Assembly: GCA_964441235.1 (NCBI GenBank)
Contig: CAYTUQ010000015.1
Coordinates: forward strand, 1-64,000
Direction: 5' to 3'
Length of the DNA: 64,000 bases
Origin: BS750m-G69 sp964441235
GTDB taxonomy: Bacteria; Fidelibacterota; UBA2242
The notes under the pieces are model-generated. The model saw only the letters and a list, made by a program, of their open reading frames with translations, did no database searches and was not told the DNA's origin. This document shows, piece by piece, positions 43,088 to 52,620 of this stretch. How positions within the stretch are numbered: position 1 is the first letter of the stretch; each line of letters begins with the position of its first letter. The translations under genes and the position numbers were made by a program.

Positions 43088-44767
43088 TTATTTTGTGAAT
43101 TCATTTTCTATAAACTCACCAAGTTTAGAATATCTCCAGTATAAGGATTCATACTTTTTTGCATTTTCCTCGTCGGGATGGTATTCTTTTTCAAAGCCGT
43201 TCCCCATTGCTTTTTGGGCATCTCCTATATTAGGATAAATGCCTGCAGCTGTGGCAGCACACATTGCAGCACCCAATGCACATGCCTGTTCCGAGCGAGC
43301 CACTTTTATTCTCATATTCAAAACATCTGAATGTACTTGCATGACAAATGGGGCTTTTTTCGCTACGCCACCCAGTGCAATAACACCTTCAATTTTTACG
43401 CCTTCTTGTATAAAGCGGTCTACAATTTTTTTTGCACCAAAAGCTGTTGCTTCCACCAAAGCTCGGAAAATCTTAGGAGCGTCCGAACCAAGGCTCAAAC
43501 CCGCAATCGCTCCCTTTAAAAGTTGATTGGCATAAGGAGTCCGTCTTCCATTCAGCCAATCCAGAGCCACGATACCCGATTCATCTATCGCTACCTTCTC
43601 AGCTTCTTTTGACAGTACTGGGATGAGCTGCTCAGAAATGTCATTAATAATCTTTTGTTTTGTTTTGGCATTAATGGTAGCGTCCCCTTTTAAAATATCT
43701 TCCAAAGGCCACATCAGTAAATCCTTAAACCAGGCATAGACATCGCCAACGCACGATTGTCCAGCTTCCATTCCTAACATACCTGGCACAATCGAACCGT
43801 CAACCTGACCACAGATACCTCGGATAAGCTTATCACCAAATTCATCCATAGGGGCAATCAGCATATCACAAGTGGATGTGCCTATTATCTTTGTTAAAAG
43901 ATAGGGTTCAATTTCGCCACCAATAGCACCCATGTGTGCATCAAAAGCGCCAACTCCAACAACAACCTCTTCACTCAAACCGAAACGTTCAGCCCACTCT
44001 GGAGATAAGGTGCCAAACTGCTCATCACTTGTATAAGTCTCTTTGTAAAGACGATCTCTTGATCCTTTTAATAATTGATCAAGTTTTAATAGAAATTCTT
44101 CTGAAGGTAATCCATCAAATGATGCATGCCACATGGCTTTATGGCCGGCGGCACACCTGCTTCGCTTCACTGTCAATGCATCTCTATTACCAGTCAGAAG
44201 GGCCGGAATCCAGTCGCAGTGTTCCATCCAGGAAAACGCTGCGTCTCTTACTTTTTCATCCTCACGAAGTACATGAAGTATTTTTGCCCAGAACCATTCC
44301 GAAGAATAAACCCCGCCAACATACTTTGTAAAGTTAACTCCACCCCATGTTCGAGCGAGTTTATTGATTTCTGCTGCCTCTTTAACAGAAGTGTGGTCTT
44401 TCCATAAAATAAACATTGCGTTAGGGTTTTCCTCAAATCCAGGTGTTAACGCCAATGGGGTACCTTTTTTATCCACAGCTACTGGTGTAGAACCTGTCGT
44501 ATCAACTGAGATTCCTTTGATTTTTTTTGCTGTTGCAGGGGGAGCTTTTGTTAAGGCTTCGTGGATTGTGATTTCTAATCCTTCGATGTAATCGAGAGGA
44601 TGTTGACGAAATTGGTTTTTTACAGGATCACAATATTTTCCTTCGTTCCATCGCTTGTAATTGTATACGAACGATGATATTTCGTTCCCGTTTGAAGCAT
44701 CTACAATAATTGAACGTAAAGAATCCGTTCCATAATCTACGCCGATAACATAATTTTCACCAGTCAT
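43088..44767 (-). CDS. araB: L-ribulokinase
   Basis: About 559 residues from ATG 44767 (GGAG nine bases upstream), starting MTGENYVIGVDYGTDSLRSI, the first phosphate motif of FGGY/ASKHA kinases. Further motifs: VDTTGSTPVAVDKKGTPLAL, AMFILWKDHTS, AFDAHMGAIGGEIEPY, LDWLNGRRTPYAN and the adenosine motif IALGGVAKKAPFVMQV. It phosphorylates L-ribulose to L-ribulose 5-phosphate. First of the intracellular arabinose genes in transcription order, 120 bases after a GH43 remnant, so it may have its own promoter (a weak candidate lies at 44824-44854). Confidence 0.95.
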   Translation of the reverse strand: MTGENYVIGVDYGTDSLRSIIVDASNGNEISSFVYNYKRWNEGKYCDPVKNQFRQHPLDYIEGLEITIHEALTKAPPATAKKIKGISVDTTGSTPVAVDKKGTPLALTPGFEENPNAMFILWKDHTSVKEAAEINKLARTWGGVNFTKYVGGVYSSEWFWAKILHVLREDEKVRDAAFSWMEHCDWIPALLTGNRDALTVKRSRCAAGHKAMWHASFDGLPSEEFLLKLDQLLKGSRDRLYKETYTSDEQFGTLSPEWAERFGLSEEVVVGVGAFDAHMGAIGGEIEPYLLTKIIGTSTCDMLIAPMDEFGDKLIRGICGQVDGSIVPGMLGMEAGQSCVGDVYAWFKDLLMWPLEDILKGDATINAKTKQKIINDISEQLIPVLSKEAEKVAIDESGIVALDWLNGRRTPYANQLLKGAIAGLSLGSDAPKIFRALVEATAFGAKKIVDRFIQEGVKIEGVIALGGVAKKAPFVMQVHSDVLNMRIKVARSEQACALGAAMCAATAAGIYPNIGDAQKAMGNGFEKEYHPDEENAKKYESLYWRYSKLGEFIENEFTK

Positions 44768-44823
44768 TTTCCTATACTCCGTTATGATGGAAGATTTTTC
44801 AAACAAACATTAAAGAAATGGGA

Positions 44824-44854
44824 CAAAATAGTTCACTTATATAAATTTAACAAA
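44824..44854 (-). promoter_or_regulatory. Weak Bacteroidota-type promoter candidate upstream of araB
   Basis: On the minus strand TTTG (44854-44851) is followed after 20 bases by TATTTTG (44830-44824), close to the -33/-7 elements of Bacteroidota promoters but one base short in the -7 box. It lies about 57 bases before the araB start. Confidence 0.25.
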
Positions 44855-44887
44855 TAATTATCTTTTTCATAATAAAAAAAGGCATTG

Positions 44888-45082
44888 TTAATAAAGGTAG
44901 TATGTACCATTATGGTAAAAAATATTAGGAGCCCAGATATTCTCGACTCCTGGAACTTTGGTAACGGCCCAGTCGGGAATAGCATCGAATGCAGAGCCAA
45001 CGTAATTCCAGTGGTACAAATCGTTCGACCGTCTAATTGAAATATTTTGAATGGATTTTTTAAGACCTTTTTTCTTTTTCAT
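44888..45082 (-). pseudogene. GH43 gene stub
   Basis: About 55 codons match residues 74-127 of the intact GH43 protein next door: ISIRRSNDLYHWNYVGSAFD here against ISIRRSSNLYYWEYVGTVFD there, then NIWAPNIFYHNGTYYLY. The frame ends at TAA (44888-44890) and the part before ISIRR (MKKKKGLKKS) is unrelated. It is a leftover of a duplicated GH43 gene or of a partial tandem copy; the remaining sequence identity is clearly less than 100 percent, so it is not a recent artefact. Confidence 0.7.
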
Positions 45083-45131
45083 TCAATCATTTTTACTAAA
45101 ATAAATTACAAATATAGAAGCAAAGGATCGG

Positions 45132-46217
45132 TTATTTCTTCCCTTGGTAGATTGGTTCACCTGCAACCGGCCAGCCTTCCTTATCCCAAAGCAGTGGTCT
45201 TATGATCAAAGTGGCAACGCCATTATTTTCAGCATCATAAGCATGGTGAATCAACCAGTCGCCCTTTTCTTCCAGAAGTACTGCATTGTGGCCCTGACCT
45301 GGCCACCGCTTATTCCCAGCTAGTAGAAGAGTACCACCTCCCTCCAACATGGATTGCCCCTCTCTATCAATATAAGGACCCGTTACTTTCTTTGACCGTC
45401 CAACCATGATTTTGTAATTGCTTTTCACTCCTCTACAGCAGTAATCAAAAGAGACAAACAGATAATAGAACCCTTTTTTTTGTACAATAAACGGGCCTTC
45501 AATGGCGCCGACACCTGCTTTTACATCGGGAATACCCGGAGAACGAAATCGTCGTGCAAGGGGACACCATTCTTGAGGGTCTGTTGCGATGTGCAATAGA
45601 TCAGGAGATAGCTTTACAAGTTTGATACCACTCCAGAAGGACCCAAAATCCATCCAGGCGTTCTCTTTTTCATCCATGATGATATTCGGATCAATGGCAT
45701 TCCAGTTATCACGATTTCGTACAGATTCGATGACTTTTCCATGGTCAATCCAATGATAATCCGGGTCAGAAGGATTCAATGTTTTATTGGTTGCCAAACC
45801 AATACATGACCTGTTACTACCAAAGGTAGAAATTGAATAATACAGGTAGTATATACCACTATGATAAAAAATATCTGGAGCCCAGATATGGCCATGAAAA
45901 CCGGGCACCTCCCCTACAGCCCATTCCGGGGGGGAATCGAATACAGTGCCAACGTATTCCCAGTAATACAGATTGCTGGAACGCCTGATTGAAATCCCTT
46001 TACCTGTGCAGAAGAGGTAATAGGTACTGTCCTGTTTTATAATACAGGGATCGTGGACATGTGTAACATCACCTATTTGGGCGTATGTTTTAAAAACCTG
46101 GACAATTAGCATGAAAAGCATCACAATAACAAAATTATTGGGATAAAAACCTTTCTTCAGCAAACTGTCATAATCTTTGTCTATTCTCAGCTTTTCTACG
46201 ATAATATTCCTTCTCAC
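45132..46217 (-). CDS. GH43 exported arabinanase (endo-1,5-alpha-L-arabinanase type)
   Basis: 361 residues from GTG 46217; a shorter start near 46121-46170 is possible, since a signal-type hydrophobic stretch (FVIVMLFMLIVQVF) sits at 29-43. Five-bladed propeller with the catalytic triad of GH43: base Asp56 in HVHDPCII, Asp176 in NAIDPNIIMD and acid Glu240 in VGAIEGPFIV. GHIWAPDIFYHSG and GHNAVLLEEKGDWLIHHAYD are typical of subfamilies acting on arabinan. It should cut alpha-1,5-arabinan or release arabinose. It lies downstream of the GH127 gene; a TPR-gene remnant sits just upstream. Confidence 0.88.
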   Translation of the reverse strand: MRRNIIVEKLRIDKDYDSLLKKGFYPNNFVIVMLFMLIVQVFKTYAQIGDVTHVHDPCIIKQDSTYYLFCTGKGISIRRSSNLYYWEYVGTVFDSPPEWAVGEVPGFHGHIWAPDIFYHSGIYYLYYSISTFGSNRSCIGLATNKTLNPSDPDYHWIDHGKVIESVRNRDNWNAIDPNIIMDEKENAWMDFGSFWSGIKLVKLSPDLLHIATDPQEWCPLARRFRSPGIPDVKAGVGAIEGPFIVQKKGFYYLFVSFDYCCRGVKSNYKIMVGRSKKVTGPYIDREGQSMLEGGGTLLLAGNKRWPGQGHNAVLLEEKGDWLIHHAYDAENNGVATLIIRPLLWDKEGWPVAGEPIYQGKK

Positions 46218-46220
46218 TTT

Positions 46221-46319
46221 TTAATTGAACTCTTTAATTGCTTTGAGACCGGGCTGAAATTGCGGATCAATCCGCAAGGTCTCTTTCAGCTCGCTTTTTG
46301 CCTTTTTATATTGTTTAAC
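46221..46319 (-). pseudogene. TPR-protein C-terminal remnant
   Basis: On the minus strand 32 codons follow a TGA and end at TAA 46221-46223. They read VKQYKKAKSELKETLRIDPQ then FQPGLKAIKEFN, which closely resembles the last TPR helix pair of the SGNH/TPR protein at 48433 (ALRISPNNPDFYNNIG type). No start codon. I interpret it as the last piece of a degraded TPR gene between GH43 and GH127. Confidence 0.45.
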
Positions 46320-46374
46320 TCACAAAACGATATAGCCATTTATGATTCATTTTCCATACACTATCAGTCTTTGA

Positions 46375-48360
46375 TTATTGATCATGTTTTAACCAAACAG
46401 ACATTTCACCCACCCCGCGGTGTGCCCAGGAATAGTATGGTATTGCCATAAAACTTTTAGTCAGGCCCGTATCCAAGTGGAGGACCTCGCCTGTAATTAC
46501 AGCGATTCCTCCCAGCATGTCACCACGGTATTCGACCTTAAGAGGCATATCATCCCGCAAGAGAATATCTAAAACTTTGCCCCCATTGTCAGGCCATTCA
46601 GCACAATAAACAATTGGACCGCGCTCAAGTGCCACCTTTCCCAGATCATCCTTTACTCTCCCACAAGCCAATACACGTCTAACCGGCATAGGTAAATTTA
46701 GCTCAATTATATCTTCCTTTTGCCATTTTCTACAAATGCGAGCATAACCCTTCTCCATATTTAAATCAATATATTTACCATTGACTTTGAGTGTAACCTT
46801 TTCCTTGTTTGTAGCCAAGTACTTATATAGATCGCTTGGTACAGGTTGATTCCGTGCCCATCCGGGGATGCGAATATTCATTACAAATTTCTTATCCTCT
46901 TTAGGACTGATTTTTAAAATAACTTTTCCATCCCAGGGATAGTTAGTTTTTTGAAAGATTTCAACAGTTGACTTATCTATATCGATTCTGGTTTTTCCAG
47001 AAATAAAAAGATTAACAAAAATCGAATCATCTCGGTGCGCATATATATAATTCGGTACGGACGGCATAAAACGAATAATGCTTGAAGGGCAGCAAGAACA
47101 ATCAAACCAGGGTTGACGGGTTAATGCACCAATATTGAATGCATATTTTCCGTCAGATTCCAGGCAATTGGGATAAAAAAATGAATCCCCTTCCAAAGAC
47201 ACCCCCGAAATCGTACCATTGTAGAGCGTACGTTCCAAAATATCAATATATTTGGCATCTCCATGCAACAAAAACATCCGATAATTCCAATAAATATTTC
47301 CAATAGCGGCACATGTCTCGTTATAAGAGGTCAGGTTGGGCAGTTCGTAATTATCACCAAATGACTCGCCCCGATGACGTGCACCAATCCCTCCGGTAAT
47401 ATATATTTTTTTCGATATTACATTTTCCCAAATGTTGTCAACAGCTTTCAGATAGGATGAATCTTGCATCATAGCAGCGATATCGGCCATTCCAGCATAC
47501 ATATATACTGCACGTACAGCGTGTCCAACAGCCTCTTTCTGCTCAATGACCGGCTGATGATCCTGACTATAAGGTCCATAAAGCTCGTGACCTTCTGCAT
47601 TGCCACGTTGGTCCAAAAAGAACTTCGCTAAATCGAGATACTTTGTATCCTGGGTTATCCTGTATAATTTAACGAGTCCCATTTCAATAATCTGATGCCC
47701 CGGCGGGTCGAGCTTTTTCCCGGGACCGAATACTTCTGCAATTAAATCGGCGTTCTTCAAAGCAATGTTTAAAAAATTTTTCTTGCCCGTTGCCCGATAA
47801 TGAGCAAAGGCAGACTCATACATATGACCCGTATTGTATAATTCATGACTGGCTCCCAAATGATGCCAACGTGGTCCTGGTTTAACCCAAGGTGCGGGAG
47901 TTGTATCGGGAGCTAAAGTTTTCCAGGTACACAGGTAACCGTCGTCTTCCTGAGCCGCAGCAATTTTTTCGATAATATCATCGATATATTTTTCTAATTC
48001 CTTATCCGGATTTGTCGCCAAAGAATATGAAGCACCTTCTATAATTTTATAAATATCTGTATCATCGAATGGCATTTTCCCTTCATATTCTCCTTCAAGT
48101 AATCCGCCAGCTCTGGCGAAATTCCGAATCCGTCCTTCTTCTTCGCATTTTTTAAAACCAAAGGGAATCGTGACATCCCGGTTGGTTTTAATGCGCTCGG
48201 ACCAGAAATTATCTGATAATTCAACGTCAGTAAATGAGACGGGAGTGATGGGATAGCCTGTTCTTGACTTAGCATTTTCTGCTAGTTTACAAGACATCGT
48301 AACTATCGTTAAAAATATACACAATAATCTCGAGATGTGATTAAAAAGTTGACGATTCAT
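46375..48360 (-). CDS. GH127 beta-L-arabinofuranosidase (DUF1680 family)
   Basis: 661 residues. A lipoprotein-like leader ends at Cys24 (IFLTIVTMSC). The GH127 start VSFTDVELSDNFWSERIKTN and the all-alpha barrel motifs KIIEGASYSL and GASHELYNTGHMYESA are present. The active-site set known for the family aligns: Glu332 in GESFGDNYEL, Glu348 and Cys350 in YNETCAAIGN, and Cys423/Cys424 in DCSCCPSSI, which form the zinc-thiolate site with a cysteine nucleophile. It removes beta-L-arabinofuranose caps from arabinan, hydroxyproline-linked glycans or pectin side chains. AAGGAGG precedes ATG 48360. Sits between the SGNH/TPR gene and the GH43 gene. Confidence 0.9.
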   Translation of the reverse strand: MNRQLFNHISRLLCIFLTIVTMSCKLAENAKSRTGYPITPVSFTDVELSDNFWSERIKTNRDVTIPFGFKKCEEEGRIRNFARAGGLLEGEYEGKMPFDDTDIYKIIEGASYSLATNPDKELEKYIDDIIEKIAAAQEDDGYLCTWKTLAPDTTPAPWVKPGPRWHHLGASHELYNTGHMYESAFAHYRATGKKNFLNIALKNADLIAEVFGPGKKLDPPGHQIIEMGLVKLYRITQDTKYLDLAKFFLDQRGNAEGHELYGPYSQDHQPVIEQKEAVGHAVRAVYMYAGMADIAAMMQDSSYLKAVDNIWENVISKKIYITGGIGARHRGESFGDNYELPNLTSYNETCAAIGNIYWNYRMFLLHGDAKYIDILERTLYNGTISGVSLEGDSFFYPNCLESDGKYAFNIGALTRQPWFDCSCCPSSIIRFMPSVPNYIYAHRDDSIFVNLFISGKTRIDIDKSTVEIFQKTNYPWDGKVILKISPKEDKKFVMNIRIPGWARNQPVPSDLYKYLATNKEKVTLKVNGKYIDLNMEKGYARICRKWQKEDIIELNLPMPVRRVLACGRVKDDLGKVALERGPIVYCAEWPDNGGKVLDILLRDDMPLKVEYRGDMLGGIAVITGEVLHLDTGLTKSFMAIPYYSWAHRGVGEMSVWLKHDQ

Positions 48361-48432
48361 TTTGTCCTCCTTAATATTTTATTTTGGTTACCAAAGGTTA
48401 ATGTTATTTAGCATGAATCCACTCGTCTAATG

Positions 48433-50943
48433 CTATTCTTTGGATAGATTCTCATTGTCGCTATCTTTTAGCTGAGATAAAGCATATTTCAAGTTATTGC
48501 GCGCACTTGGTAAGTTGGATTTTAGCTGTAAGGCTTTTTTAAAATAAGTAATTGCCTCCTCGATTTCTCCGAGTTTTAATAACTCGACCCCAATATTATT
48601 ATAGAAATCTGGATTGTTCGGGCTTATCCGCAAAGCCTCTTTCAGTTGAACAATTGCCTCCTCATTCCTTCCCAGTTGGCTGAGCGCACCCGCCATGTTA
48701 TTGCGTGCCGCAAGAAAATCCCGTTTGCTTAATAGCGCTTTTTGAAAATGCTTAATTGCCTTCCCAAATTTCCCCTGTTTGCAAAGAGCCAATCCCAGAT
48801 TATTGTGTACCTCAGGAAGGCCGGGTCTAAGCTGAAGAGCTTTCTTGTAATGCTGGACAGCATTAATATAATTTCCCTGCATAAACATCTGAGATGCAAG
48901 ATTTATATGCCCTTCTGCAAAGTCGGGCCAGAGCCTAAGTGCCTCTTCAAATTGTTTGATAGCCTCCTCGATCTTATCTTCGTGGGCAAGTCTTTTACCA
49001 TACCTATTGTGTGCACGCGCCAGACCCTGTTGTGTCAAATGTGCCCTATAGAAATGCTTGATGGCCTCATCATTTTTGCCCTGACGTTCCAGAACTTCTC
49101 CCAGATTGAAGTGCGCTTTTGAAAAGTCGGGCTTGATTCGCAGGGCCTCCTCGTAGCAGGCAATTGCCTCATTTAGTTTGCCCTGCTGCGCGAATGCTAG
49201 TCCCAGGTTGTTATAGGTCAAATAGTCAAAGGGGAGAACACGTTGTACAATGCGAAACTGGTTGGCCGCTCCGACCGGGTCGTTGCAGACTTCAAGCAGC
49301 AACAATCCAAAATTATTTCGCAGTACCCAATCATGCTTGTTTACTTCTATTGCATGGCGATAGATTTTCACTGCTTCTTTCAATGCATCCGGTCGTAAGT
49401 ATGTTCGCATGCTGTCCAACTTCGCCTCCAGGCATCGTACAGATTCAGTATTGTCAATTTGATTAACGAACGGAGGGGATTTCATTCTCCTAAGGATCTC
49501 CTCTTTAATGCGGTACCTATCCCATCGCGTAAACGCCAAACGGCCTGCACATTCTGCTTCGGAAAGAGGATGGTCCTGGCTTTCCATTCCAAGAATTTTT
49601 TCAACCTGTTCCTTAACAAGGCGGGCAAAAAGATAGTTCCCGCTGGAATTCATGTGCACATGATCGTAAAAGAAATTCTCGCCCGGAATTCTGTGTGGGC
49701 TTTCTGCTTGAAAGGCTTTTTCGGCGTCTACAAGGTAAATGCTTTTGGTAATCCCGTCTGCAGCGACATTTCTGATTATTTTGTTAATCCGCGTATCAGC
49801 ACGGCATCTCAAGGCGTCAAAATTCTGTGCTTTAATGAAATGCTTTTGGGCTTCATCATATTGCTCGAGCGCCCCATAAGACCGAGCTAAACGAAACTGT
49901 AAATCAGCAAATTCGTCATCAATACCGGCTGCTTTCAGATAAAATTCTATAGCCCCCTTAAATTTGCCGGATGATTCCAAATCAATGCCGGCCTTGCAAA
50001 GACGATCCCATTCGTTAGTTGAAGCATCAGTCAGACTCTGGCGATGCAGAGACCCAAATGGAGCACAATTTTTTAAATTAGTAGGGACAGTGCACACAAT
50101 GATTTTGGCACCAGCTCGATGCCCAACGTTGCATATATCTGCAAGGTTGTCACGAAAATGCTCATACACCCCTGCCATGCGTTTATCATTGAAACGCAAT
50201 TGGTTTTTAACAAACATACCCATTCCGCCCCATGTCTGCATGCTATTTTCATCCGTGTCCAATCGCTGCTTTAAGCTATTCACTAATTGCCCAATCTTCG
50301 TAGACTTCAAGAAAATATTAACCCGAATAAAACCCAGACCCGACAGAAAGGGTGCAAATACAGTTCCAGGACCAAAAGGTCCAATTACCTCATTATTGCC
50401 GAGGTACACGATAAACAAATCAGGTTTGAGCTTTGCGCAATCCCTGGAGATGGGCAAGACGACATTGCTATTAATAGCTGTTATGGCTGCATTGATTACT
50501 TCAAATCGCACGTCGGGATACTGATGCTGCAGCATAACCTCAAGCATCCGGCTAAAGCCAAACGAAAAGTCTGGATCTCCCATAGCGGCCGACCCGCCAA
50601 GCACAAATATTCGAAAAGTATCGGATGATTTCTCGGCAGGGATGGACAAATGGCAGGATGGACGAGCCAGTTCCGGGCGAAAGAATCGCCAAGTAAATTT
50701 CATATTATCAGTGAAAACTTGCTTACCTTCAACCTGCCTTGGTATAAAAAAATCTGTATGGTATCCATACCCGATAATTCTTAAACTGATCTCAAGAAGT
50801 AAAAATAATAATGCGGGTGTAATCACTGTTAGCACAAAAAAGAAAAACCATTTGCGGCATCCAGTAAGTTTCTTAGATTTGGATAGGGTACTCTCCCTTT
50901 TCGGCGGAGTGTCCCTTTCTGATTTTTTCAATTTTATACCCAA
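48433..50943 (-). CDS. Membrane-anchored SGNH-like protein with internal and C-terminal TPR repeats (paralogue)
   Basis: 836 residues from a TTG codon (50943), with GAGGTG upstream. One membrane segment (about 31-52, KWFFFFVLTVITPALLFLLL). SGNH blocks: Ser118 in FVLGGSAAMGDP, Asn184 region in IVYLGNNEVIGPFG, and Asp427/His430 in FYDHVHMNSSGN. Residues about 311-380 are a TPR block inside the SGNH fold (IDLESSGKFKGAIEFYLKAA, FADLQFRLARSYGALEQYDE). Eight or so TPRs follow from 520 (YNNLGLAFAQQGKLNEAIAC). Same architecture as the gene at 25560 but with a longer C-terminal TPR array. Probably an inner-membrane protein with a periplasmic esterase or acyl-transfer domain and a protein-binding tail; function unproven. 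Confidence 0.7.
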   Translation of the reverse strand: MGIKLKKSERDTPPKRESTLSKSKKLTGCRKWFFFFVLTVITPALLFLLLEISLRIIGYGYHTDFFIPRQVEGKQVFTDNMKFTWRFFRPELARPSCHLSIPAEKSSDTFRIFVLGGSAAMGDPDFSFGFSRMLEVMLQHQYPDVRFEVINAAITAINSNVVLPISRDCAKLKPDLFIVYLGNNEVIGPFGPGTVFAPFLSGLGFIRVNIFLKSTKIGQLVNSLKQRLDTDENSMQTWGGMGMFVKNQLRFNDKRMAGVYEHFRDNLADICNVGHRAGAKIIVCTVPTNLKNCAPFGSLHRQSLTDASTNEWDRLCKAGIDLESSGKFKGAIEFYLKAAGIDDEFADLQFRLARSYGALEQYDEAQKHFIKAQNFDALRCRADTRINKIIRNVAADGITKSIYLVDAEKAFQAESPHRIPGENFFYDHVHMNSSGNYLFARLVKEQVEKILGMESQDHPLSEAECAGRLAFTRWDRYRIKEEILRRMKSPPFVNQIDNTESVRCLEAKLDSMRTYLRPDALKEAVKIYRHAIEVNKHDWVLRNNFGLLLLEVCNDPVGAANQFRIVQRVLPFDYLTYNNLGLAFAQQGKLNEAIACYEEALRIKPDFSKAHFNLGEVLERQGKNDEAIKHFYRAHLTQQGLARAHNRYGKRLAHEDKIEEAIKQFEEALRLWPDFAEGHINLASQMFMQGNYINAVQHYKKALQLRPGLPEVHNNLGLALCKQGKFGKAIKHFQKALLSKRDFLAARNNMAGALSQLGRNEEAIVQLKEALRISPNNPDFYNNIGVELLKLGEIEEAITYFKKALQLKSNLPSARNNLKYALSQLKDSDNENLSKE

Positions 50944-51146
50944 AACACCTCGAGAAAAGGAGGAAAGAGGTTTCTCGATGAGTGAAGCACTTTTTCACTA
51001 CTCAAGACTAAAACAAATCGATTTCTAAGATATGTCATCCCAGCTTCCTCTCATTTACATTTACATGAACCATTGATAGGATCGTAACTACCCTGACAGA
51101 TTTTCCCCCCTTGCGCTGGTTGATCTCATATTTCATTTTCGCTTTT

Positions 51147-52604
51147 TTAAGGAATAAATTCGTTCATTTTTTTACCCCAGCCGGCTTGACCATCAGATGT
51201 TAACCCCGTATATACTAACGTGCAGTATTTATTTACCCAGTCCCATCCATTAAAAACTCTAGCTTGATAAATTGTTTCTCCGTTATTTAACGAAAGGGTT
51301 AACAACTTGCCTTCATAGTCCCAGCTTGAGTTTTCGATTCCTGAAACAGATCCATCACTGAGTAATTCAATTTCTATTGACTGATTTACTGTTGTAATTT
51401 TATCAAGATCAATATGTTCCCATTTGCCGACGATATTATCGGCAGTGATCTCTGTTTGCGGCACTCCCGCATATCTGTTAGGTGAAACAACCGGCCATCC
51501 GTCAGGAGTCCATACCATTCGCCGAACATGTAAATCCATTAGGTAGATATTGGAACTTAACCGCCCTTGACTAACAAAAAAGTAATCGTCACCATCTTTC
51601 AGGAGACCACAATGCCCGACTCCCTGCCAGCCGGCATGTTTCTTAAACCGGTATTTGGCAGTTATCATCGGATAGTTATCTCCTACTTCGGCCATATTAT
51701 TGCCATGGATATCAAGGTACGGGCCTTCAAGCTTGTCAGAACGTCCTACACGCACATTATAATTGTCTTCCAGCCAGTCGTACGAAACAAAAAGGTAATA
51801 GGCATCAAACTCCGGGTTATAGATGACCTCTCCTCCCTCGATAGCATCGTTGTTCCCCCCCCGGTAGGCGATCCGTTTCTCTTTATCGCCTGTGTTGAGT
51901 ATTTTGCCTGTGGCAGGATCTAGTTCAACTGTGTATATGCCAGATGAGTAGGAACCATATATAAGCCAGTGTTTACCATTATCTTGATCAACTATTACCG
52001 CCGGATCAATGGCATTATAATTATCTGAGGGAAGACAAGAGAGCACGATACCTTCATCATTCCATGGGCCAAGAGGAGAAGCACTCGTAGCCAGGCCAAT
52101 ACATGCCAGCTTAAGCCAATCGTTTCCTGGTACTGAATAATAAAGCCTGAACTGGTCTCCAGATTTCATGATATAAGGTGCCCAAATAGATAGTTGCTGA
52201 TAGCCAGGTTGATTAGCCTCCATAAATTCAAGAGGAATATCCGGAACACCGTTGAATACCCAGCCATTAAATCTCCAGTGAACAAGATCGTTCGACTCTC
52301 GCCACATCACACCGCATCCGCCATTAGGTCCATAGGCTACATCGGTAGAAAAGATATAATAGATATTATCGTATTTGATAATTGAAGGATCGTGTAAATT
52401 ATAGGAACCCCATAAGCTAGAATACTCAATTCCTGCAATGCTGCTATAATCATCATCTATTTCAGGATCATAGGGATCTGTATTTGTTGGAATGGAATCA
52501 TTGTTACCAGGCTGAAGGGGGGATTCCTTTTTTTTCCAGCACGAATTTGAACCCAGTATCAACAACAGACCTGCAACAATGCTTAATTTTATGTAAACCC
52601 TCAT
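51147..52604 (-). CDS. GH43 arabinanase lipoprotein with C-terminal beta-domain
   Basis: About 485 residues. Lipoprotein signal ending LLLILGSNSC (Cys near 23). The GH43 five-bladed propeller has base Asp73 in NLHDPSIIKYD, Asp201 in YNAIDPAVIVDQ and acid Glu257 in DAIEGGEVIYN. QLSIWAPYIMKSG and WQGVGHCGLLKDG are typical of the endo-arabinanase subfamilies. The last 95 residues (IVGKWEHIDLDKITT onward, SSWDYEGKLLTLSLNNG) form the extra beta-domain often fused to surface arabinanases. The AAGGAG before the ATG is unusually close (two bases). Thirteen bases separate it from the GH51 gene upstream, so the two are one transcript. It probably makes arabino-oligosaccharides at the cell surface for the TonB receptor. 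Confidence 0.88.
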   Translation of the reverse strand: MRVYIKLSIVAGLLLILGSNSCWKKKESPLQPGNNDSIPTNTDPYDPEIDDDYSSIAGIEYSSLWGSYNLHDPSIIKYDNIYYIFSTDVAYGPNGGCGVMWRESNDLVHWRFNGWVFNGVPDIPLEFMEANQPGYQQLSIWAPYIMKSGDQFRLYYSVPGNDWLKLACIGLATSASPLGPWNDEGIVLSCLPSDNYNAIDPAVIVDQDNGKHWLIYGSYSSGIYTVELDPATGKILNTGDKEKRIAYRGGNNDAIEGGEVIYNPEFDAYYLFVSYDWLEDNYNVRVGRSDKLEGPYLDIHGNNMAEVGDNYPMITAKYRFKKHAGWQGVGHCGLLKDGDDYFFVSQGRLSSNIYLMDLHVRRMVWTPDGWPVVSPNRYAGVPQTEITADNIVGKWEHIDLDKITTVNQSIEIELLSDGSVSGIENSSWDYEGKLLTLSLNNGETIYQARVFNGWDWVNKYCTLVYTGLTSDGQAGWGKKMNEFIP

Positions 52605-52620
52605 CACTCCTTACTTTTTC

